Positions 10,518-21,494 of a stretch of 64,000 nucleotides of DNA are shown in pieces. The stretch spans positions 3,829,501 through 3,893,500 of the forward strand of contig JARFJB010001819.1 in the NCBI GenBank assembly GCA_036346205.1, given 5' to 3'. Position numbers and translations under genes: made by a program. Source of the stretch: Vesta saturnalis. Lineage: Eukaryota; Arthropoda; Insecta; Coleoptera; Lampyridae. Each line of letters begins with the position of its first letter. Position 1 is the stretch's first letter. A model generated the notes under the pieces. That model had not been told where the DNA came from and searched no databases. It saw only the letters and a program-made list of their open reading frames with translations.

Positions 10518-11097
10518 TTTGAAACTCAAAACGATACTGAAGGGTATTCTGTCAGCAGCCTCTCTTAAATACCCAAAAATCTGTGGGCACTGGTATAATT
10601 TACTTTTATCATTTTTATCTTTTAATATAAAAACTGATTTTTTAGAATATAAGCATAATAAGTTATTTATGCAACAAGCGTATAAAGTGGTACTTTTTTT
10701 CACGAATAAAAAGTTTGTCCGCATGAGCCGAGGTGAGTGTGGCAATCTTATGAGTGAAAAAAGACACTTCATATATTGTTGCATACAAAATGTTTTCGGC
10801 GACTGTCCAAAAAAATAAATTATATTTTGCAATCCTTTATTTGCGGTAAACACTAGAACAGTATTTGAAAATTTAATTTCTCTATTTGAACACTAACAAA
10901 AAATTTGCGTAACTTATACAATGCCTTTAGTAATTGTAATATTAAAAGTACAGTTACTAGGATTATTAATGTTAAATTTTGATCCACGTAATGTATTTTC
11001 CAATTTGTTTACACACATTGACTATTGATTGTTATTCGTGGTGGCAATATTTAAGCTGTCTTCATTTACATAACTGGTTGAGGTAGACGGTTGGTTG
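10125..11097. repeat. tandem duplication, unit A
   Basis: Starts with GATTCTTAAACAAGATTATG inside the ATPase gene, runs through the ATPase start and the recombinase 3' end, and finishes with GAGGTAGACGGTTGGTTG. Unit B repeats the same order in the same orientation. Unit A keeps about 175 bp (10805-10980) missing from B. Similarity between the shared parts looks above 90% by eye. Confidence 0.85.
10914..11097 (-). pseudogene. tyrosine recombinase, duplicated C-terminal tail (copy A)
   Basis: Repeats the C-terminal tail of the recombinase gene at 11759-12911 and preserves what looks like its original end: SYVNEDSLNIATTNNNQ, VNKLENTLRGSKF, and NINNPSNCTFNIT before a stop at 10916-10914. One in-frame stop is present. 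Its N-terminal side is cut by the duplication boundary at 11097/11098. Confidence 0.55.
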
Positions 11098-11515
11098 GAT
11101 TCTTAAACAAGATTATGTAATGGGCATTAAGCGAAATATCTCTGTCCGCGTCCTTGGTGAAATATGTTTTGTGTTAAAAAAACACGCTTAGTTTTCTACG
11201 ATGACAACCCTTTGTAAAAATATCTATCACCAACCCGTTAGTTTCGCGCATTAGATGCTCAATTATTATTAAGACCTGTTTTTTACCATCAAACTGTTCC
11301 ATATCAGGTAGACCCTTCTGAAATTCCACTGCGATGTCTTTGAATAAAGGCTGCCATTCGCCGTAGAACCAGGTAATGTTTTCAAATGTTGTATGGCAGG
11401 CAGTTTTGATATTTTTTAGAAATTCCACGGTAAAATACGATTTCCCACAACCCGAGGGGCATGCAACTATTGCTGAAAAAGTATGCTTAAACTGGTCCTC
11501 CATCTTGAAACTCAT
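11098..11515 (-). pseudogene. Polinton packaging ATPase, partial duplicate (copy B)
   Basis: Duplicate of the ATPase N-terminal half. Open from 11515 to 11174 over 113 codons. Seen: MEDQFKHTFSAIVACPSGCG (first Walker A Gly is Cys), GKSYFTVEFL, WFYGEWQPLFKDIAVEF (the segment deleted in copy A), and VLIIIEHLMRE where copy A has IIIDHLM. A C-to-T change makes a stop after KLSVFF. The 3' half of the gene is not in this unit. Confidence 0.75.
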
Positions 11516-11902
11516 AACGGTACTGAAGGTTATTCTGTCAGCAGCCTCTCTTAAATACCCAAAAATCTGTGGGCACCGATATAATTTACTTTTATCATTC
11601 TTATCTTTTAATATAAAAACTGATTTTTGTTTTCTAGAATATAAGCATAATAAGTTATTTATGCAACAAGTGTATAAAGTGGTACTTTTTTCACGAATAA
11701 GAAGTTTGTCCGCACGAGCCGAGGCCAGTGCGGCAATCTTATGAGTGAAAAAGACACTTTATATATTGTTGCATACAAAATTTTTTGATCCACGTAATGT
11801 ATTTTCCAATTTGTTTACACACACTGATTCTTGATTGTTATTCGTGGTGGCAATATTTAAACTGTCTTCATTTACATAACTGTTTGAGGTAGACGGTTGG
11901 TT
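11098..11902. repeat. tandem duplication, unit B
   Basis: Second unit, abutting unit A without spacer. Compared with A it lacks about 175 bp around 11783, which removes the original recombinase C-terminus and brings the ATPase upstream region next to it. Confidence 0.85.
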
Positions 11903-12911
11903 GAAAATATCGTTATTAGTAGTTTCGTGTCCACTTAAAATTCTTGATGCACAATCCATTTTAGTATTGAAGGAATTGTTCACATATCCTTTTGCAACGG
12001 CAGTGGATTTCCATCCGCCATATTGCTTCAGTTTAAGTATATCACCCCCAGAATCAACAAGAAGCTATGCCGACGTACGTCTGAATGTATGCCCTATATA
12101 TGTATTTGGTTGTGATAAATTTAGGTACTTTGCAATAATTGACGGGATCTTCGAAAAAGTATTTATTCCCACTACTTGTTTAGTACATTTTCCATTTTTA
12201 TAGACAGAAAGAAATGCCTATTATTTGCGTGCTGTGGCCTAAGTTTAGCATACTTTCTATAAATTTCTAATAAATCCAAATTAGTAGTGTGTTTTCCATA
12301 ACAGTAAAGCGTCGTTGAATGTGCGTCTTTGAATCCGGAATTGTTACAATTAAAACCGATCCTTTATCAACAATATTATCAATCAGCATCTTATACAACT
12401 CTTCTCTCCTACAAGCCCCAGCAATTCCTAATATCAATGCAACCTAACAATTGACCAACCATCAATAAATACATACTCTATGTAATAAAAAAGTAGAAAT
12501 TTTACCTTAAACATCAGATTCTTGTTGTCCGGTGCTTCCATTAAAAATTTATTTATTTCCTCTCCTGAAAATGTTTGAGATGTTTGTATCCTACCGCCTT
12601 CTGTTTTAAATAGGCTATTAACTTCGAATATTTACTTATATCAACGTTATTATTAATAATTAATGTTGCTTTTAACTTTGAATGAGTGTTGATGAATTGG
12701 AACTTTTCGATTTTTCTTCAAAAACTGCCAACAATACCCTTTCTATAAAGCTCTGAACCCCATTCTTATTACGCCATTCCATAAACGTGTTGTATTCTTT
12801 TATATAAATTTCTTTAGATTTTGCCGGTAATAAGTCTTGAGTCGCTGCATTTGCTTGTTTTACAATTTCTTCTGGTGTACATGCTATATCGGAATCTTCA
12901 TCAATATCCAT
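11759..12911 (-). pseudogene. Crypton-like tyrosine recombinase with an intron
   Basis: Tyrosine recombinase of the Crypton-like kind common in insects, catalysing site-specific DNA strand exchange. Seen from 12911 downward: MDIDEDSDIACTPEEIVKQA, KSKEIYIKEYNTFMEWRNKN (core-binding domain), then after frame changes ISKYSKLIAYLKQ and FSGEEINKFLMEAPDNKN. A GT-AG intron of about 65 nt follows (roughly 12446-12510), then LILGIAGACRREEL with catalytic Arg I, VTIPDSKTH, the GHTFRR box (His-x-x-Arg) and WKSTAVAKGYVNNS with the catalytic Tyr. Breaks: frameshifts near 12690 and 12600, stops near 12200, and a TAG between the HxxR box and LLVDSGGD. Whether it was Polinton cargo or an independent Crypton is open. 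Confidence 0.75.
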
Positions 12912-13190
12912 ATTGGTTCAAATTAACTTTTAAATCAAGCTTTAAAACAACGTTTGTCGAAAGTCAAACGCAAATTACTTACAAATTTTGACGTTTCCAA
13001 AGTAAACATCGCGTCGCAATTTTTAATTGTTTTCAACGCATTCTTATAATTCGCATTATTGCTGGAGTGAAATAATGACACATCCTTCCCATAAAGATAC
13101 GTTTTATGAACGCAAAAAGGTAAAATATAGTACACTTTTTTTAACAGTCGTCGAAAAAAATTATTTTCCATTACGTACCTGGTTTTTAAT
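12912..13190. other. upstream region of the recombinase
   Basis: A minus-strand frame of 78 codons is open at 12935-13171 but shows no motif I recognise. More likely 5' non-coding sequence of the recombinase. Confidence 0.25.
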
Positions 13191-13195
13191 TACGT

Positions 13196-13650
13196 AGTGA
13201 AAGTTTATGGAAATTAGGTCAGAATGACAACTTGTACGTCTTTACCTAATTAGATAATTATGGGTTTTCCCCAGAGGTTATACACGTAATTGAATAGTGT
13301 AAGTTTGTTATTGTTTTATCAAAATTGAGAAGGAATGACGACCTGGTTGTCTTTAGAATGTATGATTAACTATAATTATTTTTCTTTACATAACTAGCTA
13401 ACATGTTTTTAATGGCCTAGTGAAAGTTTGGCATTACTTTAATAAAATTTGGAATTAAGGGCAACTTGTACGTCTTTAACTAATTAGATAATTACTGGTT
13501 TTGTCCCAGACGTTATAGAGGTAGTTGAATAGTGGAGGTTTGTCATTATTTTATCAAAAGCGAGTCGGAATGCTAACTTGGCCAACTTTATAATACGTTG
13601 TTATCGATAAATTTTATATTTATTTTTAGATAGTTAGCCAATTAGCAAAA
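13196..13650. repeat. two ~225 bp direct tandem repeats
   Basis: Units start near 13196 and 13419. Shared words in the same order: TAGTGAAAGTTT, AACTTGTACGTCTTTA, CTAATTAGATAATTA, CCAGA(G)GTTATA, TTGAATAGTG, ATTTTATCAAAA. Divergence is substantial. May be subterminal repeats of an element or a short satellite. Confidence 0.7.
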
Positions 13651-13889
13651 GTTTGTTTACGCTACTTATATTTTCTGTTGCGTCACGACCTTGGGGTAAT
13701 TAGATTGATCCTATAAAAAATGAATGAATCATTCTCTAGCTTCACTTGCGGTTTTACATTTCGTGGGTCAACAGCCCGTTTCTTCAATACAACACTGGTG
13801 AGTTTGTGACGTTCGTCTACAAAACAAATTTCTGGTAACCCTTGTGAGCATTGAGACCTCCAGGTTCTTGGTTCTAATTGCTTCACTTT

Positions 13890-15547
13890 TTTGTGGATAA
13901 ATGATTGTTAGGACACATTCAAATTAAACAGGCTTTAAATAAAATAATGATATAAAATAAAAAGAATATACTAACTATTAATAACCAATAAACTAAAAAA
14001 GACTCTATTGATGTAATCTATACTGCTTTTTTCTCATGCCAATGTAGTATGTTGTTACACGTCCAATCCGCACTAGTCGTCGAGTATGCTTACATTAGTA
14101 AGCGGGTTGCCAAGCCAGCCACAGTAGAAATGGGCGGGGTCGAGATAAGGAGTAAAATGATTTAATAACAAGATCAAACACCTTACACTTACCATTAAAT
14201 TCACAACTTATACAGCTCAGTCCGGGAAAGATGTTTTCTGGCGCCACACCAATCTTAAATTTTGCTAAAATAAACCGTTTTAGGCGAGATGGTAAATTAA
14301 TCCTGTTTGATTGTGGAAAACAGGGTTGAAGCCTACTCAGTAAACTCATACACTAACTTTTCAAAGTCAAACACACTTCCAAACAAATCAACTCGAAGCT
14401 TTAGAAAATTTTGTGATATACCCGTTCACCCAGTATAAATGAAAATTCAAATTCATAAAAAAATAAAACATTAACTTATGTAGTTTTTAAAATCTCCCTC
14501 GTATGTCTACCAATTTAAATCTGCAACGGTTAATGAACTTTAAAATTAAATAAATAATCAATGCCCAATTTAGAAAAACCTCTAACACAAAAGGAATAAA
14601 CGAAACTATTTAATGATATTCGTTATCTCAATGAAAACAACTCCTTATTAATGATCTCTTTATATTTTATTAAAATACCAACTTTAGTGATCGTAGTTAT
14701 TTATGCTTTGTCACTTCAAATATAAACGTTCTGCTTTATAGAAATATTAAATCAAAATTGTGTATTTTGTTGCTAAAGTTCTGGCCAATACAAGATGTCA
14801 GATCGATCCTTAATCTCCTAAATAAGATAAGGTAAAGATTACTTTCAATTATTAGAAATATGTAGCCAGTCAAGTCAATATCAAAAATAAACAACGAAAT
14901 AATTTAAACACTCTATACATATATTGTAGATAAACATTTACACAACCGTGACAGAAACCACCAAATTTCCAAATCTTAGAACTAAACATATACAAAAATA
15001 TCGATTACCTTTTTTTTTACTTAGATGAATAATCGTCAACGCAAAGAAAGAAAATTATCTTAAAAAAGTGATCGTGCTCGTATTCGTCAATAAGTCTTAT
15101 AGCTAATTCTTACAATAAAGGTCATTTAATCCATTTTCTGCCGGTATGATATGTAGTCCATTTAATAGGTGAGACGTAATTCTTTATTTGCTAACGCCTT
15201 CAAATTGTCCAGCACTTTGGGTACACACACAACAACCGTATTCCTTTAACGCACCCGTGAACCTTCATTCACATGTCTTCATGGTCCTTTTGTTTTTCTA
15301 TAATTTAGCATAACATCGTATTTATGTATAGATGTTAGCTTTCCACTACATACACGTGTAACACAAAGTGTATGTTTGCTTCCCCTTTGGATATCTCTTA
15401 CTTGCTTTTCATACAATCGAATTGTATTTGGTGACAGTTGTACGAATATACTTCGAACGTTCATAAAACCACCACTTCTTTAAGCTATTTTTACAATTTT
15501 CGGTCCGTTAACTTAAGTGGTTACCTTAGACTTATAAAACTTTTTTA
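13890..15547. other. gene-free AT-rich stretch
   Basis: No coding region recognised. Holds the dispersed repeat at 14215-14370. Open frames at 14095-14349 and 15279-15464 (minus) show no recognisable motif. Confidence 0.35.
14215..14370 (+). repeat. dispersed repeat, copy 1
   Basis: Shares, in order and orientation with 41085-41190, TCCGGGAAA, TAGGCGAG, TAAA.TAATCCT, GA.TG.GGAA, and a final ACTC.GTAAA.TCATAC. Class unknown. Confidence 0.4.
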
Positions 15548-16358
15548 AGTCAAGCGAATAGAACCGAGACACCATCCCCTCCCATTTTTTACGTTACAAG
15601 CCCCGCCCCCTGGGACGCCTTTCCCTCCACTTTTTGTACTCGCCTACGTGGTAGGCGTATATTTTTTAGGGTGGGGTCGACTTCTTTTCGGGGGCCATTT
15701 TCAACCCTTGGGCGAAGTTGAGCCCCTAATTTGGTTGTATTAAGAGCCTTTTTGGCTGTATACCCCTTGCAGGTTAAGCAATTGCGCGTACATGTAGTGT
15801 TCTAACTGGAGGGATTAAAACTAGGCCACGCCCCACTTTTAACCGATTGGTCGTGCGTGCACCCGCCTCTCTGGCTTCTGATTGGTCCTTAGCCCCACTA
15901 CTCAGTCGCTGTGCTCTGATTGGAGGACTAAGTCTCTGCATTCTGATTGGTTATGGCGGGAAATTTGAATTTGTATTCTAATAAGGGGTCCTAATGCTAA
16001 CTTGTAAGACACGTGTAGATCTTCAAAACTTGTTCTCGGGCTTTCGCCCCCGTCGTGGCCCTCCTGGTTGGAAAAGGTATGGGGCTCTAACCTTATAAGA
16101 CAAGTGCAGAAACTAGCTCCTGGGACTTGGCCCCTATCGCGGCCCCCTTGGTGCAATTGTATGTGGGTTCTAACCTAAAGGCAGGTGTAGGCCTTCGTCC
16201 CCGTCATAAAAATTTGTATTCTAATAAGGCGGCCCTAATGCTAACTTTAAGAAAGGACTTGTGTTAGGTCAGCGCACTGGCCCCTTTGAGTTAAAATTGA
16301 CTTTTAGCGCCATCTATTTGTGTATTCTTAATCTAGCGAGTGTTTTCTGAACACAGAA
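15548..16358 (+). repeat. long terminal inverted repeat, left arm
   Basis: Much less AT-rich than its surroundings. Contains four GATTGG boxes (inverted CCAAT) between 15840 and 15955. Matches the reverse complement of 17552-18350 with roughly 85-90% identity by eye. Ends inside with GACTTTTAGCGCCATCTA and CTAGCGAGTGTTTTCTG. Confidence 0.85.
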
Positions 16359-17313
16359 AATGATTATTATTTCACCTAATACTGAACCTTACTGTTTTTT
16401 ACAACGGCAAATTTTTTTAATATTTTGTAAACACATTGATTAACACGACGCAACTTTCCAATCATAATGAAGTTGTATGCCTGTTAAATAACAAATGCAT
16501 TCCATAAAAGCAGTTTTATCATATAGGTGAAATCTTTTAAATGTATGTTGTAAATAACCGTCGTTTTTGTATATGAATTCATAGCTCTAAGTAGTCTGCG
16601 AAAGGGAAAGGTAAATACGAGTTGCAGTAAGGTGATGTAGATAATTAGGTTTGTATATTTTACATTCTAAATTACTTAATGATGAGAAATCCAATAGACA
16701 GTTTCAACTATCCATAAGTAAAAACACAAAACGGTTTAGTGAATTGTATAAAATATTTCAATATGTAGTTTAGTTCCCCAACGCCGTTATTATTCGAACA
16801 GTTGAAAGAAAAAACACATCTGAAGGTATGCATATTATTTTTTAATATATGTTTTACTTGATATTGTTCACAAAAATGCCAATAAAGATTTTAATGTGTT
16901 ATTATAGGGGAGGCTGTCGTAAAACCAACTAACTCTGCATCAGCTCTTATTCTACCCATTTATTTAGTTAATTAGATAATTTTTTAAAATTAATTCATTA
17001 ATAGCAGTATACGGTACGTATTCGTTGGTTTTAAACTTCGTAGTGATTGATTCGCATATAATAATAAATCGTTAAAACCGTTGGTCTTTTATTTCCGTTA
17101 TGGCAATTTGGTATTTTGAACTGTGGCTGATTTTGAGCAAGCAAACTGCAATTAATAAAACCAAATCAGTTTTGTTGAACTGTAAGCTGGTTTCCGCAAA
17201 CTGTAAGACGTGATTTATTGATTTTGGTTGATTGATTGAGATTGATCTGATTAATTTGATCGAGCACGATTTGTTTTCAGATTCATCTGCTTAATTAATT
17301 GATTGATTGATTT
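16359..17313. other. middle of the long-TIR element, no gene
   Basis: AT-rich, no open frame of interest. GATTGATT runs precede the microsatellites. Confidence 0.4.
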
Positions 17314-17314
17314 G

Positions 17315-17367
<53 letters not shown>

Positions 17368-17383
17368 TGTGTGTGTGTGAAAG

Positions 17384-17420
<37 letters not shown>
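17314..17420. repeat. (GT)n then (GA)n microsatellite
   Basis: GT dinucleotides to about 17378, then GA dinucleotides 17386-17420. The apparent coding frame over it is an artefact. Confidence 0.97.
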
Positions 17421-17421
<1 letters not shown>

Positions 17422-17496
17422 GGATAAACGAGAGAAAGAAGCAGAGAGGTGTGCATGATCAACTTCTATTGCAGAAAATATTCATTAGTCTATACA

Positions 17497-17513
17497 CCAC
17501 TAGATGGCGCCAC
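17497..17513 (+). promoter_or_regulatory. CTCF-like motif
   Basis: CCACTAGATGGCGCCAC fits the published CTCF core consensus CCASYAGRKGGCR. Related AGATGGYGCT words sit at the inner ends of both arms (near 16310 and 17583). A sequence match only; no binding evidence. Confidence 0.35.
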
Positions 17514-17551
17514 AAACAAACCCTAATTAGTCCTACCGCTACCTTTATTAC

Positions 17552-18350
17552 AGAAAACACTCGCTAGTTTAAAAATACACTACTAGATGGTGCTAAAAGT
17601 CAATTTCAACTCAAAGGGGCCAGTGCGCTGACCTAACACAAGTCCTGTCTTAAAGTTAGCATTAGGGCCGCCTTATTAGAATACAAATTTTTATGGCGGG
17701 GGCGAAGGCCTACACCTGTCGTTAGGTTAGAACCCACATACAATTGCACCAAGGGGGCTGCGATAGGGGTCAAGTCCCAAGAGCTAGTTTCTGCACTTGT
17801 CTTATAAGGTTAGGTCCCCATACCATTTCCAACCAGGGGGGGCCGCGACAGGGGCGAAGGCCCGAGAACAAGTTTTGAAGATCTACACGTGTCTTACAAG
17901 TTAGCATTAGGGCCCCTTATTAGAATACAAATTCAAATTTTCCGCCATAACCAATCAGAATGCAGAGACTTAGTCCTCCAACCAGAGCACAGCGGATGAG
18001 TGGTGGGGCTAAGCACCAATCAGAAGCCAGAGAGGCAGGTGCACGCACGACCAATCGGTTAAAAGTGGGGCGTGGCTTAGTTTTAATCCCTCAAATTAGA
18101 ACACTGCATGTGCGCGCAATTGCCTAACCTCCAAGGGGTATACAGCCCAAAAGGCTCTTAATACAACCAAATTAGGGTCTCAACTCCGCCCAAGGGCTGA
18201 AAATGGCCCCCGAAAAGAAGCCGACCCCACCCTCAAAATATACGCCTCCCACGTGGGCGAGTACAAAAAGTGGAGGGAAAGGTGTTCCAGGGGGCGGAGC
18301 TTGTGACGTAAAAAAGGGAGGGGATGGTGTCTCGGTTCTACTCACGCACT
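17552..18350 (-). repeat. long terminal inverted repeat, right arm
   Basis: Inverted copy of 15548-16358, ending CGGTTCTACTCACGCACT. Carries CCAAT boxes in the opposite orientation near 17950, 18015 and 18050. Confidence 0.85.
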
Positions 18351-18527
18351 GTACTAAACACATTTAACAAAATACTTGTTTAATTTTCAAATCTGCATAA
18401 GCACATATAATTTATTGAAGAAAAATAATATAAAATAGTTTTTCCTTAACCCTCAATTTACTACTTGGTTTATTTATGAATGTCTACTTATTATCAATCC
18501 CACCAAGGGTTATTGCAATCGTGCTAC

Positions 18528-18914
18528 TTAGTGTGTTAGTGTGTTAGTGTGTTAGTGTGTTAGTGTGTTAGTGTGTTAGTGTGTTAGTGTGTTAGTGTGT
18601 TAGTGTGTTAGTGTGTTAGTGTGTTAGTGTGTTAGTGTGTTAGTGTGTTAGTGTGTTAGTGTGTTAGTGTGTTAGTGTGTTAGTGTGTTAGTGTGTTAGT
18701 GTGTTAGTGTGTTAGTGTGTTAGTGTGTTAGTGTGTTAGGTGTGTTAGTGTGTTAGTGTGTTAGTGTGTTAGTGTGTTAGTGTGTTAGTGTGTTAGTGTG
18801 TTAGTGTGTTAGTGTGTTAGTGTGTTAGTGTGTTAGTGTGTTAGTGTGTTAGTGTGTTAGCGTGTTAGCGTGTTAGTGTGTTAGTGTGTTAGTGTGTTAG
18901 TGTGTTCGTGTGTA
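18528..18914. repeat. 8-bp tandem array (TTAGTGTG)n
   Basis: About 48 head-to-tail copies of TTAGTGTG, nearly perfect. Interruptions are one extra G near 18738 and a few T-to-C changes near 18860-18870. Confidence 0.98.
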
Positions 18915-20450
18915 ACAATCCAAATAATTGTTACTTAAAAGTTACTTTAATTTATTTTATACTTGCTTTCTTCTCTCTCTTTCGCATTTCATTTATAATC
19001 TCACTCTCTCTCTCTCTCTCCCATTCATTCCTTTCGCTAACGTTCTCCCACTCCGCAAGAATTCACTTCTTTCCGCTAAGATTGACACTTGCTATCTTGT
19101 GCTCAACTTGAATGGAAGATCAGCACCAGTTTGCGGATAAATTATTAACCTTCCGTAAAATGTCAAAATTTGTTTTTTTGTTGAATATATTGTTCTGTTT
19201 GGCTATAATACAAGAAAGTTAACCATTTGATTATTACATATAAATCAACGAGACGTTGTATATATTGTTATTTAGCCAGTCGCCTCCAAGAAAAAAGGGT
19301 AAATATATGTTAATTCTGTTCAATACTAATAAGTAATTTAATTGTGTTCCTTATTTAAAATAGAGGCATCTTGGCAACACGTGCATTGAAGTTAAAGACT
19401 GCTCTGTCTTCTATGTATATTAATAGTGGCAATTAATTGGCATTACTGAACTCGATAACACCTGGAAGTCTGGAAAAACAACGGGTGAACCTGAAATTCC
19501 TGAACCTAAGATACATCTGGTGAGTCCGTTCCTATTGACCCCAGACCAGCAACTGATACAGGCAATCTAATTTAATAAGTACGATAATAAAATATACTAC
19601 ATCTAAAATATTACCGAATAATTTTACATTTAGCGTTACCTTGAATCAATTCAAACATATTTGTGAATGTGATAACGGCGAGAGCTCTTTAACTTATCTT
19701 TCACATAATCGCCCTTTTCATGTACATATAAATATATTTTAGGGATTTTCTTTATAAGTAATAAATATGTTAATCGGACCAGTTGCGGTAATTACCTTCC
19801 GTAAAGAATTGTTTCTTTAAATTCGTGAACAACTGGCCGCTGGGACAATACCCTTGATATGCCTAATAACTGGCCGCGAGACAAGTAACCTGACAAGTGG
19901 CTGTCGCGCTGTAAGTAGGTGCAACTTGACCTCAAATAAATAAATGGCTAATTTCATTTATTGAAAACAAACAAACTGATAGTGAGTAATAACTCTAATA
20001 AAATACAAAGTGGATAAATCTTCATTTGATTATAGGAAGTTACTTGAAAATCTTCACAAATAAGTAGTTGTGGGATCGATATGCATTTCTAGAATGTTAA
20101 TGGAGTTTATTTGTTGACTAATTTCTAAAGCAAATTCCGTTGTTTGTTAAATTTTCCAAATTTCTTATATTATTATCTCAATATAAGTATGTAGTTAAGT
20201 ATCCTTTAAAACTTTAAACGATAAAGTTACTGATTTGGTTTTTAGAAGCAGTCGTGCCAGTTGGTTCGAGGCTTTACTTTTTCAATTGTCCCCTTTCATG
20301 ATAAATTATAGCGGATTTTCTTAAAGTTGTATAGACCGTGTTATTATGGTGCCCAGTTGTAATTATTTTATTTTAAATGCATTCTCAAACCCACGACCAA
20401 GTCAGCCGTGAATTAAAAGAGCTGCCGGGTTGTGAATTTTAATATTAATA
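18915..20450. other. gene-free stretch with a (CT)n run
   Basis: (CT)n at about 19001-19021. Repeated AACTGGCCGC words near 19830-19875. No gene recognised. Confidence 0.4.
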
Positions 20451-20820
20451 ATGTAAGTGTTAGTGTGTTAGTGTGTTATGTGTGTGTGTAGTGTGATGTA
20501 GTGTGTTGTGTGTGTTGATAGTGTGTGAGTGTGTTGATTGTTAGTGTGTGGATAGTGTGTTAGTGGTTAGTGTGTTAGGTGTTAGTGTGTTGGTGTGTGT
20601 GGATGTGGTGTGTGTGTGTGGTGATTGTGTTGAATGAGTGGTGAGTGTGATGAGTTGTGGTGGTGAGTGGTATGGTGTGATTGGTTATGGAAGTTAGAAA
20701 ATTTGTTTTCCAATGTTATTGAAATTGGTGTGTTGTGTGTAAAGTTTGTTTGGATGTTTTGTTGCCTAAGGCATTGAGTGTGTGTGTGTGTGTGGGTGTT
20801 GTGTGAAATGTGTTTGTTAA
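20451..20820. repeat. degenerate GTGTTAG/GT-rich array
   Basis: Begins with two clean GTGTTAGT units and decays into GTGTG/GTGAT mixtures. Looks like a decayed relative of the array at 18528-18914. Confidence 0.75.
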
Positions 20821-21494
20821 CAAATGATTATATTCAAAATTGAGTTCAGCTAGATTATTTTTCAAAAACTATGCGTGCGTGTGTGTGACAAAACGTACGT
20901 ATTCAAAATTTTCTATTTAAGTTTGATTATATTTCCCCTGGAACACCTTTATCGAGAAATATGCAAACATGTTTTTTAAAGATAATTTAATTTTGCACCG
21001 CTATTCTTTATACAGTGTCTTCATATGAAGCTAAATGAGTCATAAAAATCGATTAAATAGGGCACAAAGTTGGAACGCGCATTTGCGATCTCTGCCATAG
21101 AAAAGTCGCTAGGCGAGAGAGATAGCGTGCAATGGCCACTCCTGTCCTCTTCGTAGCGCTTTGCGCAATCGTCCGTGAGTAGGACAGAGCTGTCCCTTGC
21201 GGCTCTCTAACTCTCTTGGATCGGGCTGGCGGACGGAGCGCGCATTCCAGTATAAGTATAGTTCAGTGGCTTAAATGTGTGCCGCCACTGTTTTTAATTT
21301 ATTTTAGTAATTGTTTAGTAACTTTTTACGTAAAACTAGAAAAGTTGGTGACGGTGACTTTCCATTTCTTAGTGTCAAAATTCAGTGATTTTTGCATTAA
21401 AATTTATAGCTTTAACTAACTTAAGTTTTTTTTACTGAAATAAATTAATACTTTTGTTAGTTTTATACACAACATAATAAATTTGTGAAATACA
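20821..21494 (+). promoter_or_regulatory. presumed USP14 promoter and 5' UTR
   Basis: A locally GC-richer segment (about 21070-21290) lies just upstream of the USP14 start codon, as expected for a housekeeping promoter. TTCAGTGG near 21262 fits the arthropod initiator TCAGT. No TATA box sits at the standard distance. The transcription start is not established. Confidence 0.35.

Larger units (their letters stand above)
15548..18350. mobile_element. 2.8 kb element with ~800 bp inverted repeats, Polinton-derived
   Basis: Two long inverted arms (15548-16358 and 17552-18350) with AGT... and ...ACT termini flank a 1.2 kb non-coding middle. The arms resemble the Polinton terminal-like block at 5984-6480, and Polintons characteristically have TIRs of several hundred bp starting with AG. 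No coding sequence survives between the arms, so this is either an internally deleted Polinton or a non-autonomous derivative. It could also supply the right TIR (17552-18350) of the gene-bearing Polinton to the left. I found no convincing 6 bp target duplication. Confidence 0.65.

Noticed and set aside
10420..10818. 132-codon + strand frame
   Set aside because: Antisense of the packaging ATPase and its upstream region.
13683..13886. 67-codon minus-strand frame with WRSQCSQGLPEICFVDERHK
   Set aside because: Amino-acid composition looks protein-like, but I recognise no family and it has no ATG; too weak to list as a gene.
14095..14349. 84-codon minus-strand frame resembling one at 40969-41217
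   Set aside because: The resemblance reflects a shared non-coding repeat; frames are not conserved over the whole length.
17367..17567. Arg/Glu repeat frame
   Set aside because: Reads through (GA)n; not a gene.
15548..18350. 6 bp target duplication of a Polinton
   Set aside because: Bases flanking the AGT/ACT termini (TTTTTA and GTACTA) do not match.
18528..18914. CRISPR-like array
   Set aside because: Direct head-to-tail 8-mers without spacers in a eukaryotic genome; a simple satellite.
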